A DNA stretch of 64,000 bases from Liolophura sinensis (lineage: Eukaryota; Mollusca; Polyplacophora; Chitonida; Chitonidae): the NCBI RefSeq assembly GCF_032854445.1, contig NC_088299.1, forward strand, positions 13,385,608 through 13,449,607, in the 5' to 3' direction. The translations under genes and the position numbers were made by a program. The first letter of the stretch is position 1. Every line of letters starts with the position of its first letter. Below the pieces are notes generated by a model that made no database searches, was not told the origin of the DNA, and saw only the letters and a list, made by a program, of their open reading frames with translations. This document shows, piece by piece, positions 43,601-54,010 of the stretch.

Positions 43601-45773
43601 CTGTAACATCATTACCATTAATCTATGTATACACTCTGTTATATAACATTCTGCTTTTCATGAGACAGAACAAGTTCTTGTGAGCTTTATTCTCGCCTAA
43701 TGTATCACTCATGTAAACTTATGTATTTAATTTAAGGTTTATGGTGGATAAAAAATGAAATGAAATGAAAGTGACGCTGAATTACTGCCCAATAAAAATA
43801 ATTCCCACATTTGACAATCCATTCTTCATCCATGATGATTACATCAAATTTTGATTTCCTCTGTGGAGTTGTAGTCAAAGGGATGTGAAATAAAGATAAG
43901 TTTTTTAATTGATTATTCCTCTCAAGCTGGAGCAAGTGAGAATTTCACTTCGCTATACGCTATATACTACATAAGATAGCGTGTACTCTACGGAAAGGAG
44001 AAAGGAGTAGAGCATGCCAAGAATTGAGCTCAGAGTAATATATCAAGCTGTCAAAGGGAGGATGTAGTATGTTTCAAAATGGGGCCGAATTACCATCGTT
44101 ATTTGTTGGAAAAGGAAAACAATCATAGGCTTATACTTCCCACTGTTATATGGCGACAAAAACTGTTTGTTGAAAAATCTATTTTGGAAAAAATGAATGT
44201 TTGTCATGTAAGGGCTATACGATATTATGCTGATTTGCGTGCTATCCACCTCCCAACTCACTCACCCCACCTCCCCACCCAACTAAAGACTGTCCGTGGT
44301 ACACAAATTTGTAGTACCCTTTTGTTGTATTATTTCCAGTTGTACTCTTTGATGTACATGGTAGTTGTATTTGTATAAGCTCTGGATCTGTTCACGAGTC
44401 CCATTTCGATTTATTTATAGAAAATATTGTTTGGGTCTCAAGGATTTAAAATCCAGTTTCCTTGTTACCGCTCCAGGGGGGTGGGGACATTGTCATCCTT
44501 GTTTATCCCATTGTTTATTTCATTCTTTCATTATCAAGAAAATTTAAATATTATGAACCTATCCACATGAAACTACAAGTGACGGTAAGCCATGTACATG
44601 CAGAGGAAGAGCCCAGTTTATGCGCAAGGACACAGAAATTTTAGGTAACAACTGTAAATATTCGGCCTTTTCCATTGGACTTTGTGCATACAATTATTAT
44701 GAAAATGATGCTATAGATCGATTTGTTTATTATAAACATTAAAGATACAAACTATATTAAACTGTGCAAACTATTTCTCCAGACAGCATATTTCTCTAGG
44801 AATATTTCGAAATATTGGTTGCAGAGGCGATTGAAAAGGTTGATGAATTAGTGTAGATCATGGTGTGGATAAAATGATTTGAGGGATTAGTTCATGGTGT
44901 AGATACCAGGATATTGGGTGTGCACGGATATAGGAATTTTATACTGTGGTTACAGGAATATTTTTTTAGATGAAGGAATGCTTGGTCATTTGTTAAAGAG
45001 CTGCTACAGTGTGAAGACCTGAAATTCTTAAAAGGAGGGTTAAATGATAAGTATTGAGATAGACCAAATTGCTTTCCTAAATCATTAGGAAAATAGCAAT
45101 GTATTAGAAGCGCTGTCACTAGTTTCGGAGGATAGTACGGAAACAAAAGCTTTCTGTCGTTTCCAGTTTTGCCTGGTTTGAGGTCATGCAAGAACACTTT
45201 CACACTTTCAAACGCACATGACATCATTCCAGCATAACTGCCTTACTCGACGTCACATCTACTTGACTCATCGTCACATAAGGAACATTATCACGTCACA
45301 TCAGGAAAATTTGCCGAAGATTTTGTTTTTCAGGATTCTTCACTTATAGTGTTAAATAGTGTTATTCGTCGTAAACCTTTTTGAACCCTGGTGTTAGCTC
45401 TGTTCCCTAGGGTATCCCTCGTATCATTTTAATATTTCCGCGTAGCTTCTCTTAGGACTGAAGTAACACTTTAATGGTACAGATACAACAGTTTCGTAAT
45501 TTCTTTGTATTTATGAAGACATGTATACTTACCCCCGTGGAAGTCACCATCAGCGTAGAGAGCTGTGTTGATCTTGAGAGGTAAGGCCAGTCCAGCTAAC
45601 AGAATATCGCTAATGGACAAATTCACCACGAATAGGTCCGTGCTGGCCCTCATGTTGCGATTCAGCGCCACGACCAGAATGACAAGCAGGTTCAAAATCA
45701 CACCAAGGACACAGATACAAATCACCATAGCCGCCAAGCCAGCATCTATGTCCGTGCCACTAGAGGATGTCAT
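37440..45773 (-). CDS. Rhodopsin-family (class A) G-protein-coupled receptor, complete, three exons
   Basis: Exons 45773-45533, 41027-40504 and 37691-37440 join in phase 1 and phase 0 to a 338-residue seven-helix receptor ending in TAG. An in-frame TAG at 45791-45789 supports the ATG. Class A landmarks in order: Asn28 in helix 1 (ILNLLVILV), Asp56 in helix 2 (NLSISDILLAGLALP), Cys85 at the top of helix 3 pairing with Cys164 in loop 2, FDR at 108-110 in place of DRY, Trp133 in helix 4, Pro189 in helix 5, LWMP at 244-247 in helix 6 and NPILY at 285-289 in helix 7. Cys306-Cys307 may be palmitoylated. The short N-terminus has no glycosylation sequon, but Asn158 and Asn262 do. It acts at the plasma membrane, coupling a ligand to G proteins. 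The helix pattern suggests a peptide receptor (QRFP/NPFF/galanin-like neighbourhood), but the ligand is not identifiable here. Confidence 0.92.
37753..37917 (-). mobile_element. SINE-G copy
   Basis: On the minus strand a tRNA-like head (CAGTTAAAGCGCTGAGCTGT, B-box GTGTTCGAATCCACC) is followed by CTCCAGTTTTTTGTCAGGAG and a body ending TTTCCTCCGCTCATAAACC. Confidence 0.75.
38058..38190 (-). mobile_element. SINE-G copy, diverged
   Basis: Minus strand: TTGTTCGATGGTATGGC, CTCAGGAGATCTGTCAGGTA, and CCTATAAACCTAACGG follow the SINE-G order. Confidence 0.6.
38205..38545 (+). mobile_element. SINE-E, best copy
   Basis: A clear tRNA-like head has A-box TGGTCTAGTGGTTAAAAGC and B-box GGGTTCAAACCC with folded-stem potential (CAGTCTCTGG). 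The body carries GTGTACGTCACGTGTGAGAA and the tail GGTTTAAACAACAATTTATA. Confidence 0.8.
38770..38935 (-). mobile_element. SINE-G copy
   Basis: Minus strand: B-box GGCTCGAATCCCGG, then ACTTTAACTGTGGCTTTAAG, TTTGTCGGGTATTTAGTGAA and GGGCGGTGGTTGGCTACG, with a CCTGTAAACCC end. Confidence 0.65.
38990..39265 (-). mobile_element. SINE-D copy, head-truncated
   Basis: Minus strand: CATACCAAAGACTTTAAAAA, CTGCCTCGCTTCGCGCTCAG, CACTGAGAGGTCAGGACAAG, and the 3' CATATGACTGAAAAATTGTT. The tRNA head is missing. Confidence 0.8.
39308..39400 (-). repeat. Repeat-H fragment
   Basis: Minus strand: GCGAGAGCTGGCAAATGGTC, ACACGTAACCAGTCGAAGTG and AGTTTACCTC match the central part of Repeat-H. Confidence 0.5.
39430..39590 (+). 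mobile_element. SINE fragment with (AATC)n tail
   Basis: B-box-like GCGTGTTCGAATCTAGC, then TTTTTCTTCACCCGTAAACC, GACCGCCGTCATATCAGTTG and a tail of AATCAATC repeats. Family uncertain. Confidence 0.55.
39720..40290. repeat. Cryptic (TCTG)n-like low-complexity tract
   Basis: CTGTCTGTC, CTCTGTCTG and related tetramers fill the tract, in GPCR intron 2. The 246-residue Cys/Leu/Ser-rich plus-strand frame at 39666-40406 is a product of this composition and not a gene. Confidence 0.9.
40504..41027 (-). CDS. GPCR exon 2 (helices 3-6)
   Basis: Acceptor TTTTCTACTCCCATAG, then GTGACGTGGG. It completes Gly81 and encodes 82-255, ending phase 0 at GAG|GTAAGA. Loop 3 is short and basic (YKRS...RSKIK). Confidence 0.92.
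41660..41745 (-). repeat. Repeat-H fragment
   Basis: Minus strand: GAGTAAAACCAGTGTGATAG, GCAAATGGCGAATGGTCAAT and TTACCTCAGTCAGGGTTTC. Confidence 0.55.
42270..42430 (+). mobile_element. Degenerate tRNA-headed SINE fragment
   Basis: GCAGCTCGACTCCAACTCTC resembles a B-box, with GGTTTACTCCGGGTTTCCTT and CACCCACGACCTAAGC following. Family uncertain. Confidence 0.4.
42953..43072 (-). mobile_element. SINE-A 3' fragment
   Basis: Plus-strand reading: TTTGATTGGTGTTTTGCGCC, CACTTATACGACGGCGGGCA, GAGGAAACCGGGCATGCGGA. The head and half the body are missing. Confidence 0.85.
43151..43382 (-). mobile_element. SINE-D with (ATTC)n tail
   Basis: Minus strand: a D body (TACCAAAGACTTTAAAAATG, GCCTCGCTTGGGGCTCAGCA) ends CATATGACTGAAAAGTCCAA and passes straight into nine or so ATTC units at 43151-43189. 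The head B-box GGATCAAACCTTGG is present; part of the middle is deleted. Confidence 0.85.
45533..45773 (-). CDS. GPCR exon 1 (N-terminus, helices 1-2)
   Basis: It encodes residues 1-80 plus one base. Donor GGGG|GTAAGTAT, phase 1, sits in extracellular loop 1. Confidence 0.9.
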
Positions 45774-45789
45774 CTTTCTGACGTTCTTC

Positions 45790-46035
45790 TACCTGGTTTG
45801 TCTGCTATCGGTTTGGCGGTATTCGGTTATCGTTTTGGCGGAAGTCGGCTATCGCATTATCAGTTGTCAGCCCTTGGTTTGTCGGTTGTCCGCTATAGGG
45901 TAGTAGCTTGCTGGATCTTGGTTTGTCGGTTTTCGGCCTCCGAGTTATCGGTTCTTGGTTTGTCGGTCATAGTGTTGGCGGTAGTTGGCTGTCGCGTTGT
46001 CGGCCATCGACTAACGATTTGTCTAGATCAGGCAT
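45790..46035. repeat. Cryptic GGTTTGTCGGT-type repeat upstream of the GPCR
   Basis: Motifs TTGGTTTGTCGGTT, TTCGGTTATCG and GGCGGTA recur irregularly from about 17 bp above the GPCR start codon, i.e. in its leader or promoter. Confidence 0.75.
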
Positions 46036-47875
46036 GATGGCTCACAGAAATTCTGTAACATTAACTGATGATGATGCACACTTTCTCACTTGCATAAATG
46101 TCGGATTTGTTCTAATTTCAGGTGTATACCTTAATCAAGTTTCTTACAACAATAACTTCTGCATTTGTCGGTGCACTGACGATAACTTATCACTTGTCCA
46201 AAGTCTGATGGCAATTCGTCAGTAGCAAAGTGATTGTGGAATTCATTTCTGATGTGATAATGAGCTATCCCAATTTGGTACTGAAATCCTCAAGTCGCTG
46301 ATCAATTAGTCTGTGCTCAATATAATGCTTGCTAATCCACAACAACGTCCGACAGTTTCACGTGATTTTTTTGATTCGCTCTTGGTAATGTGAACTTCTG
46401 TCAGTTAGCTTTCTAACCCAGGTTTCAGTCCTTCATTCGTGTGTTACTTGATCATCCGTTAATCAAAAGTGGTGGGATCTTTGTATTTTTCTCAGTCATT
46501 TAAAGTCGTAATTCTCATCCCATCTATATCATTTCTATGTCACAAATTCACTCATTCCTTTGCATCTTCTTTCAAAAACTCACCGAATCCCGCCATTCTC
46601 CATGTGTTTCTTCAAGTACTGTTTGAAACTCGTCCATCTGTCTGTAAGTTATCTCATCCACAAAGCAGGAGTAATTCGCAAACTCAGCCGCATAATTTCC
46701 CAACCGCTTTTACGAATTATTTATTCCTCATTTCAATTCTTCACTGACTTTCCTTTAGTCTTCGTAACAGGCGTTCGTCATTCCGGATTTATGTTCCCAG
46801 AAAACACTGGATAACATTTAAGAGAATTCAGTAAGATTATCAGTGAAACAGTCTGGGAATTATCAGGCGATGCCGTTCGTGTGTTCAGTTCTTTAGAAAG
46901 CAAAGGTTTAGAAAGGCGTGCCCTCAAGCCATCGCAGCGGGAAGCTCAGTCATCAACACACTATGTGAGATGTCGTGCCACTGGCTTACAGCAGAGGGAA
47001 TGGCTGTGAAGCTGGCTAATCACCGACGAGCTGACAAAGCTGTTGTAGCGCGGGACTCGATGCAGGCTGAGCGGATAAGATGTAGAAGAGACATTTTTTC
47101 CATGCAATCAGTCGAACAAATCGCCACTGTTTTGTGTGTTTTTGTAACTACATGAGCGTTATATTGATTTCCACAAAGAGCCGACAAAATCCCCTTCTTA
47201 TCTGAATTATAGCCATAGAATCTGAACAAAAACCCCATAAGCAAGCGATACGTACAAGTGTGTACAAGCTTTCCGTCGATTTCGCTGTACTCCGAACTAT
47301 CTCGCTAATGTTTTCCCAGGCCATTAGGTAAAAATGGAAAACTAGTTTTAATCCCAAGTAAAATGGGAAAATAAACAAACCTTACGTGGAAGTCAATAGT
47401 GCCTGGAACATTTTATCAATTAGATTCCCTGATCACATACGTGTTTCACACATAGTTCCTGTCTCATGTATGTCTCGTATTGGAAGAGGATGATTAAATC
47501 GAATCTATACATAAGGTTTCGTACTAACGCTATACAAACCACGTCATCTACGCCCTTGACAATGTTATCATGGTTGTTGAATATGCCTGCGTATACTGTC
47601 ATGCAGTATACGCTAACATCGATGTTTTCACAGCTTACACAGCATAAACAGCTGAAAATAGAAATGTAAACCAAACACAATAACAAAGAGATTCCTTCCG
47701 GAATTTTAATTGGGACTACAACATGCAAAACTAGACGCGAAAACGCAACATAGGCCTACACGCTTTGATTCCGACGAGTTTTTGTGGCCTGCACATGCGT
47801 ATGGGGCATTTGGTTTCAAGAGTTCCTTTGGTTCGATAACATGTAAGGAGAATAATGAATCAAGCTGAAGAAAGG
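46036..47875. other. Upstream of the GPCR: no gene recognised
   Basis: Several 60-105 codon frames on both strands lack domains or splice support. It probably includes GPCR promoter and leader sequence, but no TATA box or start site is assigned. Confidence 0.4.
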
Positions 47876-47879
47876 TATA

Positions 47880-47926
47880 GATTTATTTATTTGACAGGCG
47901 TTTTACACCGTACTCAAGAATACTAG
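47880..47926 (-). mobile_element. SINE-A tail, severely truncated
   Basis: TTTATTTATTTGACAGGCGT then TTTACACCGTACTCAAGAAT is the 3' 45 bases of a minus-oriented SINE-A. Confidence 0.7.
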
Positions 47927-48190
47927 ATGCATGGACAGTTATTTTGAAGTATATGTATACGTCTGAGCGAATGTCCAAATGTCATTTATTTGTAGAGTTA
48001 TCGCCGCTGAAAACTAAATGTTCCCTGTACACATGTGCAAACTTGTGCAATTGGTACAATTCGATAAATCCCACCGTTCGAACTCGGCATGTGAAAAAAT
48101 GTTTGTCGTATATATATATTTTTTTTTTTGGACAAGTAGATTTCAGCCAGTTGATAGACAAATGAAACCGTGGCGTTATGTGAACGTGAC

Positions 48191-48300
48191 TTTTTATTTA
48201 TTTATTTACTTGAATGTTGTTTAATTCCAGAGTATAGTATAATACTACTATAATAAATTATGGAATACCATAGTCACAAATTTTTCACTTATACGATGGT
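48191..48300 (-). mobile_element. Degenerate SINE-A tail
   Basis: TTTATTTATTTACTTGAATG and TTTTTCACTTATACGATGG bracket unrelated AT-rich sequence. It may be an eroded or interrupted SINE-A. Confidence 0.4.
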
Positions 48301-48454
48301 TGTGTTTAAATTTATGCCATGTTCAGTATACAGTGTTGTGCGGATTGTGGGTTTCGACATCTATACAACCTCTTGTCAATTTACCTCAGTCACAGGGTTG
48401 TCTTCTAACTGTTTGTGTACACATATATATGGTTAAAAAGTGGCAAATTACACG

Positions 48455-48745
48455 CTCTCTATTAGCGACACGCCTATAACATAATTAAAGACGTAAAGCT
48501 TAGCGAGTAAAATCAAAGCAGCGACACGCCTTGGACATAATTAAAGACATACAGCTTAGAGAGTAAAATCAGAGCAGCGACACGCCTATGACATAATTAA
48601 AGATATACAGTTTAGAGAGTAAAATCAAAGCAGCGACACGCCTATGACATAATTAAAGACATACAGCTTAGAGAGTAAAATCAGAGCAGCGACGACAGAG
48701 TGATAGCTGGGAAACAGTCACACGAAACCGGTGAAATACGACCTT
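48455..48745 (+). repeat. Repeat-H with internal 56 bp tandem expansion (about four copies)
   Basis: CAGCGACACGCCTATGACAT, AATTAAAGACATACAGCTTA and GAGAGTAAAATCAGAG repeat at a 56 bp period, followed by a single normal Repeat-H end (GACGACAGAGTGATAGCTGG, AACCGGTGAAATACG). Confidence 0.88.
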
Positions 48746-48755
48746 AAGTTTTAAA

Positions 48756-48830
48756 TATAACACACATCTTCTATCAACTCAACATAAAGATTGCATCAGA
48801 CTAACAGAATATTTTTATTAGTGTAGCTAA
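48756..48830. mobile_element. MITE-C fragment
   Basis: AACTCAACATAAAGATTGCA then TCAGACTAACAGAATATTTT matches the internal part of MITE-C. Confidence 0.6.
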
Positions 48831-50040
48831 TGGAACGTCCTTTGTTTCGAACGGATTCGCTTGTCATTTCGGACGGTGCGACCAGAAAAATACCTTACCA
48901 GACATACAAGCCACAAACACGGTATAAGCTTACTGCTGGTAAATTATTCTACAAAGTTTATTGCGGAAACTAAATTAGAAAGCTGTCTGTCTGTCCGTCA
49001 CTATAGCAACTGTTTGGTATTCTATAACATTGTCTTCTGACCAGCATATACATGAATGGGCATTGTATTGGCTAGGGGGATGTGTGTACAGGTGTGATCA
49101 AACCTATATATGATATACATCATTTACATCAAGAAGGAATTAGCTTTATTAAAATCCATCAAGGCTCAGTAAGATTTTTATACCGGTACTACTAACTAAC
49201 CATGTATTGAATGTCGATATCGTTTTTTTTCATCCCAAATGAATCAAAGTGAACCGAAGGAACTACAGGAGTTTGGTGAAGATCGCTTGGGTATAGACTA
49301 TATGTAGCCCTGGATTATCTGACATGTATCTACAAGTCGGGAAAACTTGCTAGGTATTTTTGGCACAAAGCCATATAGATTCAACGAAGTGGCGGTTGAA
49401 TTAGGTCGCCCTTTGATCGCAAATGTTCAGATAGAAACGTTCCAAGACGGTAAACCTCAAGCACTCACTCATTCGCTCACTTTAACAGAAAGTATGTATG
49501 CTGGAGTGATGCTGGTGTGCCGGATGACCATACTGATTTTTTATGTTGTATATTTCGATCAAGCTAATCACTCCTTTGTTTCACTTTTGCGGACAGATTT
49601 AATGCTAAAGGCAGAACATATTGTTTCTGGTTACACTCACTCATATTTTGGTCTGATATTATGTTCTCCGAAATTCTTACTTTCGTTGATGAATTTGGGA
49701 ATGAAGTGAGTTTAAAGCCTATGACAGGGGTAGCGGTCCTGTTGAGTTAATTCCACTCAGCTTCTCTTGATTGGAGCAAATATCTGCAGGATCTCCGTAA
49801 ACTTGCGTATTCGGCCTGGGAGATCCCGAAGCCCCTGTGACACTCACTAAGAAAGTTGCCATGTTCGCCAGATTGGGCTTTGAGAGGAGTTGACGAAGGG
49901 ATGGGGGTACGGACTGAGCGAGAGACCTGTAGGTAGGGGGAACAGTTATTTTTCGTTTATGTTCTGTCATTGTACTTGGGTTAACTTTTACATTTATTTC
50001 TGTAAAATTCGATAATCATTAAAAATCATTTTGTTCAACT
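48831..50040. other. Intergenic, no gene recognised
   Basis: The 120-residue plus-strand frame at 49347-49709 has no recognised domain. No splice-bounded evidence. Confidence 0.4.
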
Positions 50041-50044
50041 GCAC

Positions 50045-50213
50045 AGCTGTGTTGTGTGTATTTTTCTATTATTCCAACATAAAGATTCTACTAGGCTAAC
50101 AGGATATTGTGTTGAATGTGGCAGATTATTACGTTATAACAGAAAATCCATTCTTGCATCACGCAGACAACAGACTTTCCGTTGAATTAAACATATTGAT
50201 TTTTTGAGTGTAA
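50045..50213. mobile_element. MITE-C copy, one end intact
   Basis: CCAACATAAAGATTCTACTA, GGCTAACAGGATATTGTGTT and the right terminus GATTTTTTGAGTGTA match MITE-C. The left terminal repeat is eroded. Confidence 0.7.
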
Positions 50214-50375
50214 GTGATGCAAATTCCCTTCCCTTGTGTCCATTATAAATGTGGTACTTATTATTTTAAACGTGGTAACAAATTTACTTTATGAGTAAAT
50301 ATTGTTTTAATTACCGAAAACAAATGTGATGATGGGTCACTTTTCCTTACAAGGACAGAGAAGATTGAAAGACAG

Positions 50376-50376
<1 letters not shown>

Positions 50377-50429
<53 letters not shown>
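50377..50429. repeat. (TA)n microsatellite
   Basis: About 26 uninterrupted TA units; frames across it are spurious. Confidence 0.97.
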
Positions 50430-51655
50430 TTGGACACGACATTAGCATGGCTTTCATCCCAAACTTTCTGCGTCGGTGACCATTGTAACAAGCCACATTC
50501 CTTTCAATCATACACATGAAATTCTTGATCACAGTTCCTCGGACTGCAAACTGCGAATTTAATAATCTTTACTTATTGTCAAGCACAAATCCTCTCTCAA
50601 TAACCTGATTTCCTCAACACCGTTGTTCTTATTCAATAATTAGCGGCGTCATACAGTGCATTCTTTCTTTTAATCATACATAACCGTCACTAGTGTTGTA
50701 AATGCCTGTACTCTTTTATGTATCAATGCACTGTTGTTCATAAATTTGCTTCTGTACATACCCTCACTTTGTATACAGCCCTTCATAGCATCTACCTGTG
50801 CAATTACCACTTACCTGATGATGGAAGGAGTCTCTTCCGAAAGCTCGTAAACTAACAACCATGTATACAGAGTGTTTTTCGTCGTGTTGTTTTTAACAAA
50901 TATTATGATTTAATCTTACTGCAGACTTTAAAATTGGAATTAATGATCAGGGTTTAACGCCACATTGGCACCATTTCAGCTCTATTGTGGTCAGTATATC
51001 TTACCTTGCATTAGCTTAATGAATTAGACGTAAATATAAGTGGTTTCATAACTGCTGGTCAAGGTAATTAATATAATACGAAGAATTAATTACATCCCTT
51101 TTGTAGGGTAAACTGTGTACCAAGTTTGAGAACAGTTCGGTTATATATGGATCAGATTTACAAAACGTGACGTCTTTGGATTGGAGTAGCTCGAAAAGGC
51201 AATTAATATCCGTCATATCCATTGAATTTACAATATCCTGCTAATTAGAGTACAAAGTCTGAGCTTAATGCCACCAGCATATCTGACGAAAATGTCCTTA
51301 GCACAAATTTAATCATTCCTTGTTCAGGTAATCGGTATATGTAAGACTCTGATGAATTTGGCCTAAAATATCTGAGTTGAACAGGTTACCCGGGTACTAT
51401 CTTCACCAACTACGTTGGCGAGGGAACAATACTATATATATATATATTTCTGCGACTAGTCCCAGTCGCAGAAATGAAAAGCGATCGATTCAGCTTAAGT
51501 GTTGTGACTTGAGTAAAATGAACAACGCCTGGTCACCGCTGCATCTACGCCTACAGAAAGATGACCTCGAACTATTTCAGATTTTTATAGAGCCATGTTT
51601 ATACATCACGTGTTTAATCGCTTTAAATGATTCTCTCGTGAGAATTCCAGATTGA
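50430..51655. other. Intergenic, no gene recognised
   Basis: AT-rich. GATGATGGAAGGAGTCTCTT then CCGAAAGCTCGTAAACTAAC at about 50816-50856 resembles the 'biphasic response' type 3' remnants of some retroelements, but this is not secure. Confidence 0.3.
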
Positions 51656-51656
51656 T

Positions 51657-51752
51657 TCATTTATATATTTTATTTCACTTATACGATGACGGCCAACATT
51701 ATGACGGGAGGAAAACGAACAGAAACCCACGACCATCCGCGGGGTGCAGCAT
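51657..51752 (-). mobile_element. SINE-A 3' fragment
   Basis: TTTCACTTATACGATGACGG, CCAACATTATGACGGGAGGA, AACCCACGACCATCCGCGG. Confidence 0.75.
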
Positions 51753-52402
51753 CCAGACTGAGAGTTACAAAGCACATCAGAAGGAATATCTGTGACCGTT
51801 TAGGCCTGCTCCCACTCCTCTTCGGAAATAACGGTCATATTATTTATTGCCTTTTCATTTAAACATTATAGCCTTTGTCAGAACGATGTATTTCCAGATA
51901 CAGCATACCTTCAGATATTATGTTGCTTTGAACCGTCGCTCTTAATTTAAGTAGTTGTGTGATAACTTCCAAATTGCCATGGCAACATCACGCATAGCCG
52001 TAATGTTTCGCACCATGGTAGTTTGATTTTGACCTGAAATGAAACCTAATCAACTCTGGTCATGCACTGCAGTCCGGTGATAACAATGGGCATGTTGATT
52101 CTGTCGGGGGTTGTCTTCAAATTTGCTATAAGAAAAGTATAATTCACAGGACGCCTTTCCGATAGGAAATGAATCAGAGATATGTGTGTTTACGATAACT
52201 TTGTGACTTCCATTTCTCAGTGTAAAACTATACCCATGCCTTTGTAATCCCTCACTGCTGACTTATTAACGGATGTACATGTAATAAAAAACGTCACACT
52301 AGCTTTTCTGCAGTATGGTTTATCATAGTGTTATTGCATGACAAATCAATCCTTGGAACCGTATCAATCAAACTCAAATTAATCCATTACTTCTTATTTT
52401 AA

Positions 52403-52637
52403 TCACTTATTTATTTATTTATTTATTTATTTCATTGATTTTTTTCGCCGTAGTCAAGAATATTTCACTTATACGACGGCAGCCAGCATTATGGTGGGTG
52501 GAAACAGGGCAGAGCCCGGGGAAACCCACGATCATCCCGCAGGTTGCTGATAGACCAGGTATGGCCGGAGAGGAAACCAGCATGAGTTGGACTTGAACTC
52601 ACAGCGACCGCATTGGTGAGAGACTCCTGGGTAATCA
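52403..52637 (-). mobile_element. SINE-A, nearly complete, head-truncated
   Basis: A TTTATTTATTTATTTA tail, CACTTATACGACGGCAGCCA, GGTGGGTGGAAACAGGGCAG, and a B-box GAGTTCAAGTCC (minus strand). It stops inside the tRNA head at AGACTCCTGGGTAATCAC. Confidence 0.88.
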
Positions 52638-52715
52638 CTTACGGATGGTCTGGATATTTGAACGGAACTTTATCAATGTTGATGACAAGAAATCAAACAC
52701 AAAAAAATAGACTAG

Positions 52716-53086
52716 ATATGTATGTATGTATGTATGCTTGCCGTTTTATTTAGTACTTAACCATGTTAGTCATATAACGACGGGGTGTTATTAGGTGTGT
52801 GCACAAATATACTGTGTCTTCTTGTGGTAGACGAGTCCATGCCGCCAGTGCTGCCGCCACTGAAGTATCACGCCGAAGACGCCAGACATGTCACAACACT
52901 CAGTCACGTTATACTGAGACCAGGCCATCCAATCTTGTTTCCTTGATATAGACCCTCAGTGCTGAACACGAAGCGAGGCAGCAACAAATGCAATTTTTAA
53001 ATTCTTTGACAAGACTTGATCCTGGTTTGATCCCACGTCCCCACACTTCGAGACGGACGCTCTAACTATTAGGCTACAGAAACTGT
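52716..53086 (-). mobile_element. SINE-D, full length
   Basis: Minus strand: a head with TAATAGTTAGAGCGTCCGTC and B-box-like GGATCAAACCAGGATCAAG. The body follows (CTGCCTCGCTTCGTGTTCAG, TGGCGTCTTCGGCGTGATAC, GCAGCACTGGCGGCATGGAC), then TAACACCCCGTCGTTATATG and a tail of four-base ATAC/TGTA repeats. Confidence 0.85.
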
Positions 53087-53156
53087 TTAAAAGCCATAGG
53101 TGGATCATAGTGTGACATCAAAAAGCCAGATGAACACCATCTAGTTATAGCTAATC

Positions 53157-53400
53157 GTTTCGGTGGCCTAAAGGTTAGACCCTCCGAGTTGATGTCGAGA
53201 GACCTTGAGAACAAACCAGGGTCGGGTCATACCAAAGAGTTTCTACCTGACTCAGCAGTCAGCACTTAGATTTTAGAGCAAGGAAACAAGACTTGTTAGC
53301 AGGTGTGAGTATTAATGTGTTTGGATGGGATTTCATGTCTGATTCTACAGTGGCGGCAGCACTTTGGTTGCAGGGCTTCCAGTGCCGCAGGAAGGCACAA
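53157..53400 (+). mobile_element. SINE-D, 3'-truncated
   Basis: TTTCGGTGGCCTAAAGGTTA head, GAACAAACCAGGGTCGGGTC, AGAGCAAGGAAACAAGACTT, and CTACAGTGGCGGCAGCACTT. It lies in opposite orientation to the SINE-D just upstream. Confidence 0.8.
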
Positions 53401-53613
53401 TATATGATTTTCTCAATGTATCAAATTCTTGTCTTTGAACTCCAATATGTCGTTGATGAAATGGCACAAACACAAAAAAGGTATACTTTTGCCAAACTTT
53501 ATTCGGGATATTTTATCGAAGCATATACGCTTTTTGTATAGCGTCACAGAAAGACTGAACATCTGTAGCCAATGCGTGGGACATACCGTTGACCTACTTG
53601 CAACAGTATTAAT

Positions 53614-54010
53614 TATGATTGGTCAAATGCATGTTCCGGAAAGGCCTATACCGCCTATGATTAGTGGTTAGCGCGCTAGCGCAGCGTAATGACCCAGGAG
53701 CCTCTCACCAATGCAGTCGCTGTGAGTTCAAGTCCAGCTCATGCTGGCTTCCTCTCCGGCCATATGTGGGAATGTCCTGCCAGCAACCTCCGGTTGGTCG
53801 TGGGTTTCCTCCGGGCTCTGCCCGGTTTCCACCCACCATAATGCTGGCCGCCGTCGTATAAGTGAAATATTCTTGAGTACGGCGTAAAATACCAATCAAA
53901 TTAATAAATAAATAAATATGATTGGTCAAATGCATCTTCTTGACTGACGGTCCGGAAAGGTCTATACTGCCTATGATTTGTCAAATGCATGTTCTTCATT
54001 GACTGTTTGG
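53614..54010. repeat. Three-copy ~65 bp repeat split by SINE-A
   Basis: ATGATTGGTCAAATGCATGT, then CCGGAAAGGCCTATACCGCC, occurs at 53617, again at 53918 and, diverged, at 53972. The SINE-A sits between copies one and two. Confidence 0.8.
53662..53916 (+). mobile_element. SINE-A, near full length
   Basis: GTGGTTAGCGCGCTAGCGCA, GTTCAAGTCCAGCTCATGCT, TTTCCTCCGGGCTCTGCC and GAGTACGGCGTAAAATACC with an AATAAATA tail. TATGATT at 53655-53661 and 53917-53923 may be the target duplication. The first bases of the head are lost. Confidence 0.88.

Larger units (their letters stand above)
41028..45532 (-). other. GPCR intron 1 (4.5 kb)
   Basis: It holds a Repeat-H fragment, SINE-like pieces near 42270-42430 and 42690-42780, a SINE-A and a SINE-D. 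No additional exon recognised. The 111-residue minus-strand frame at 44892-45227 has no known domain. Confidence 0.6.
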
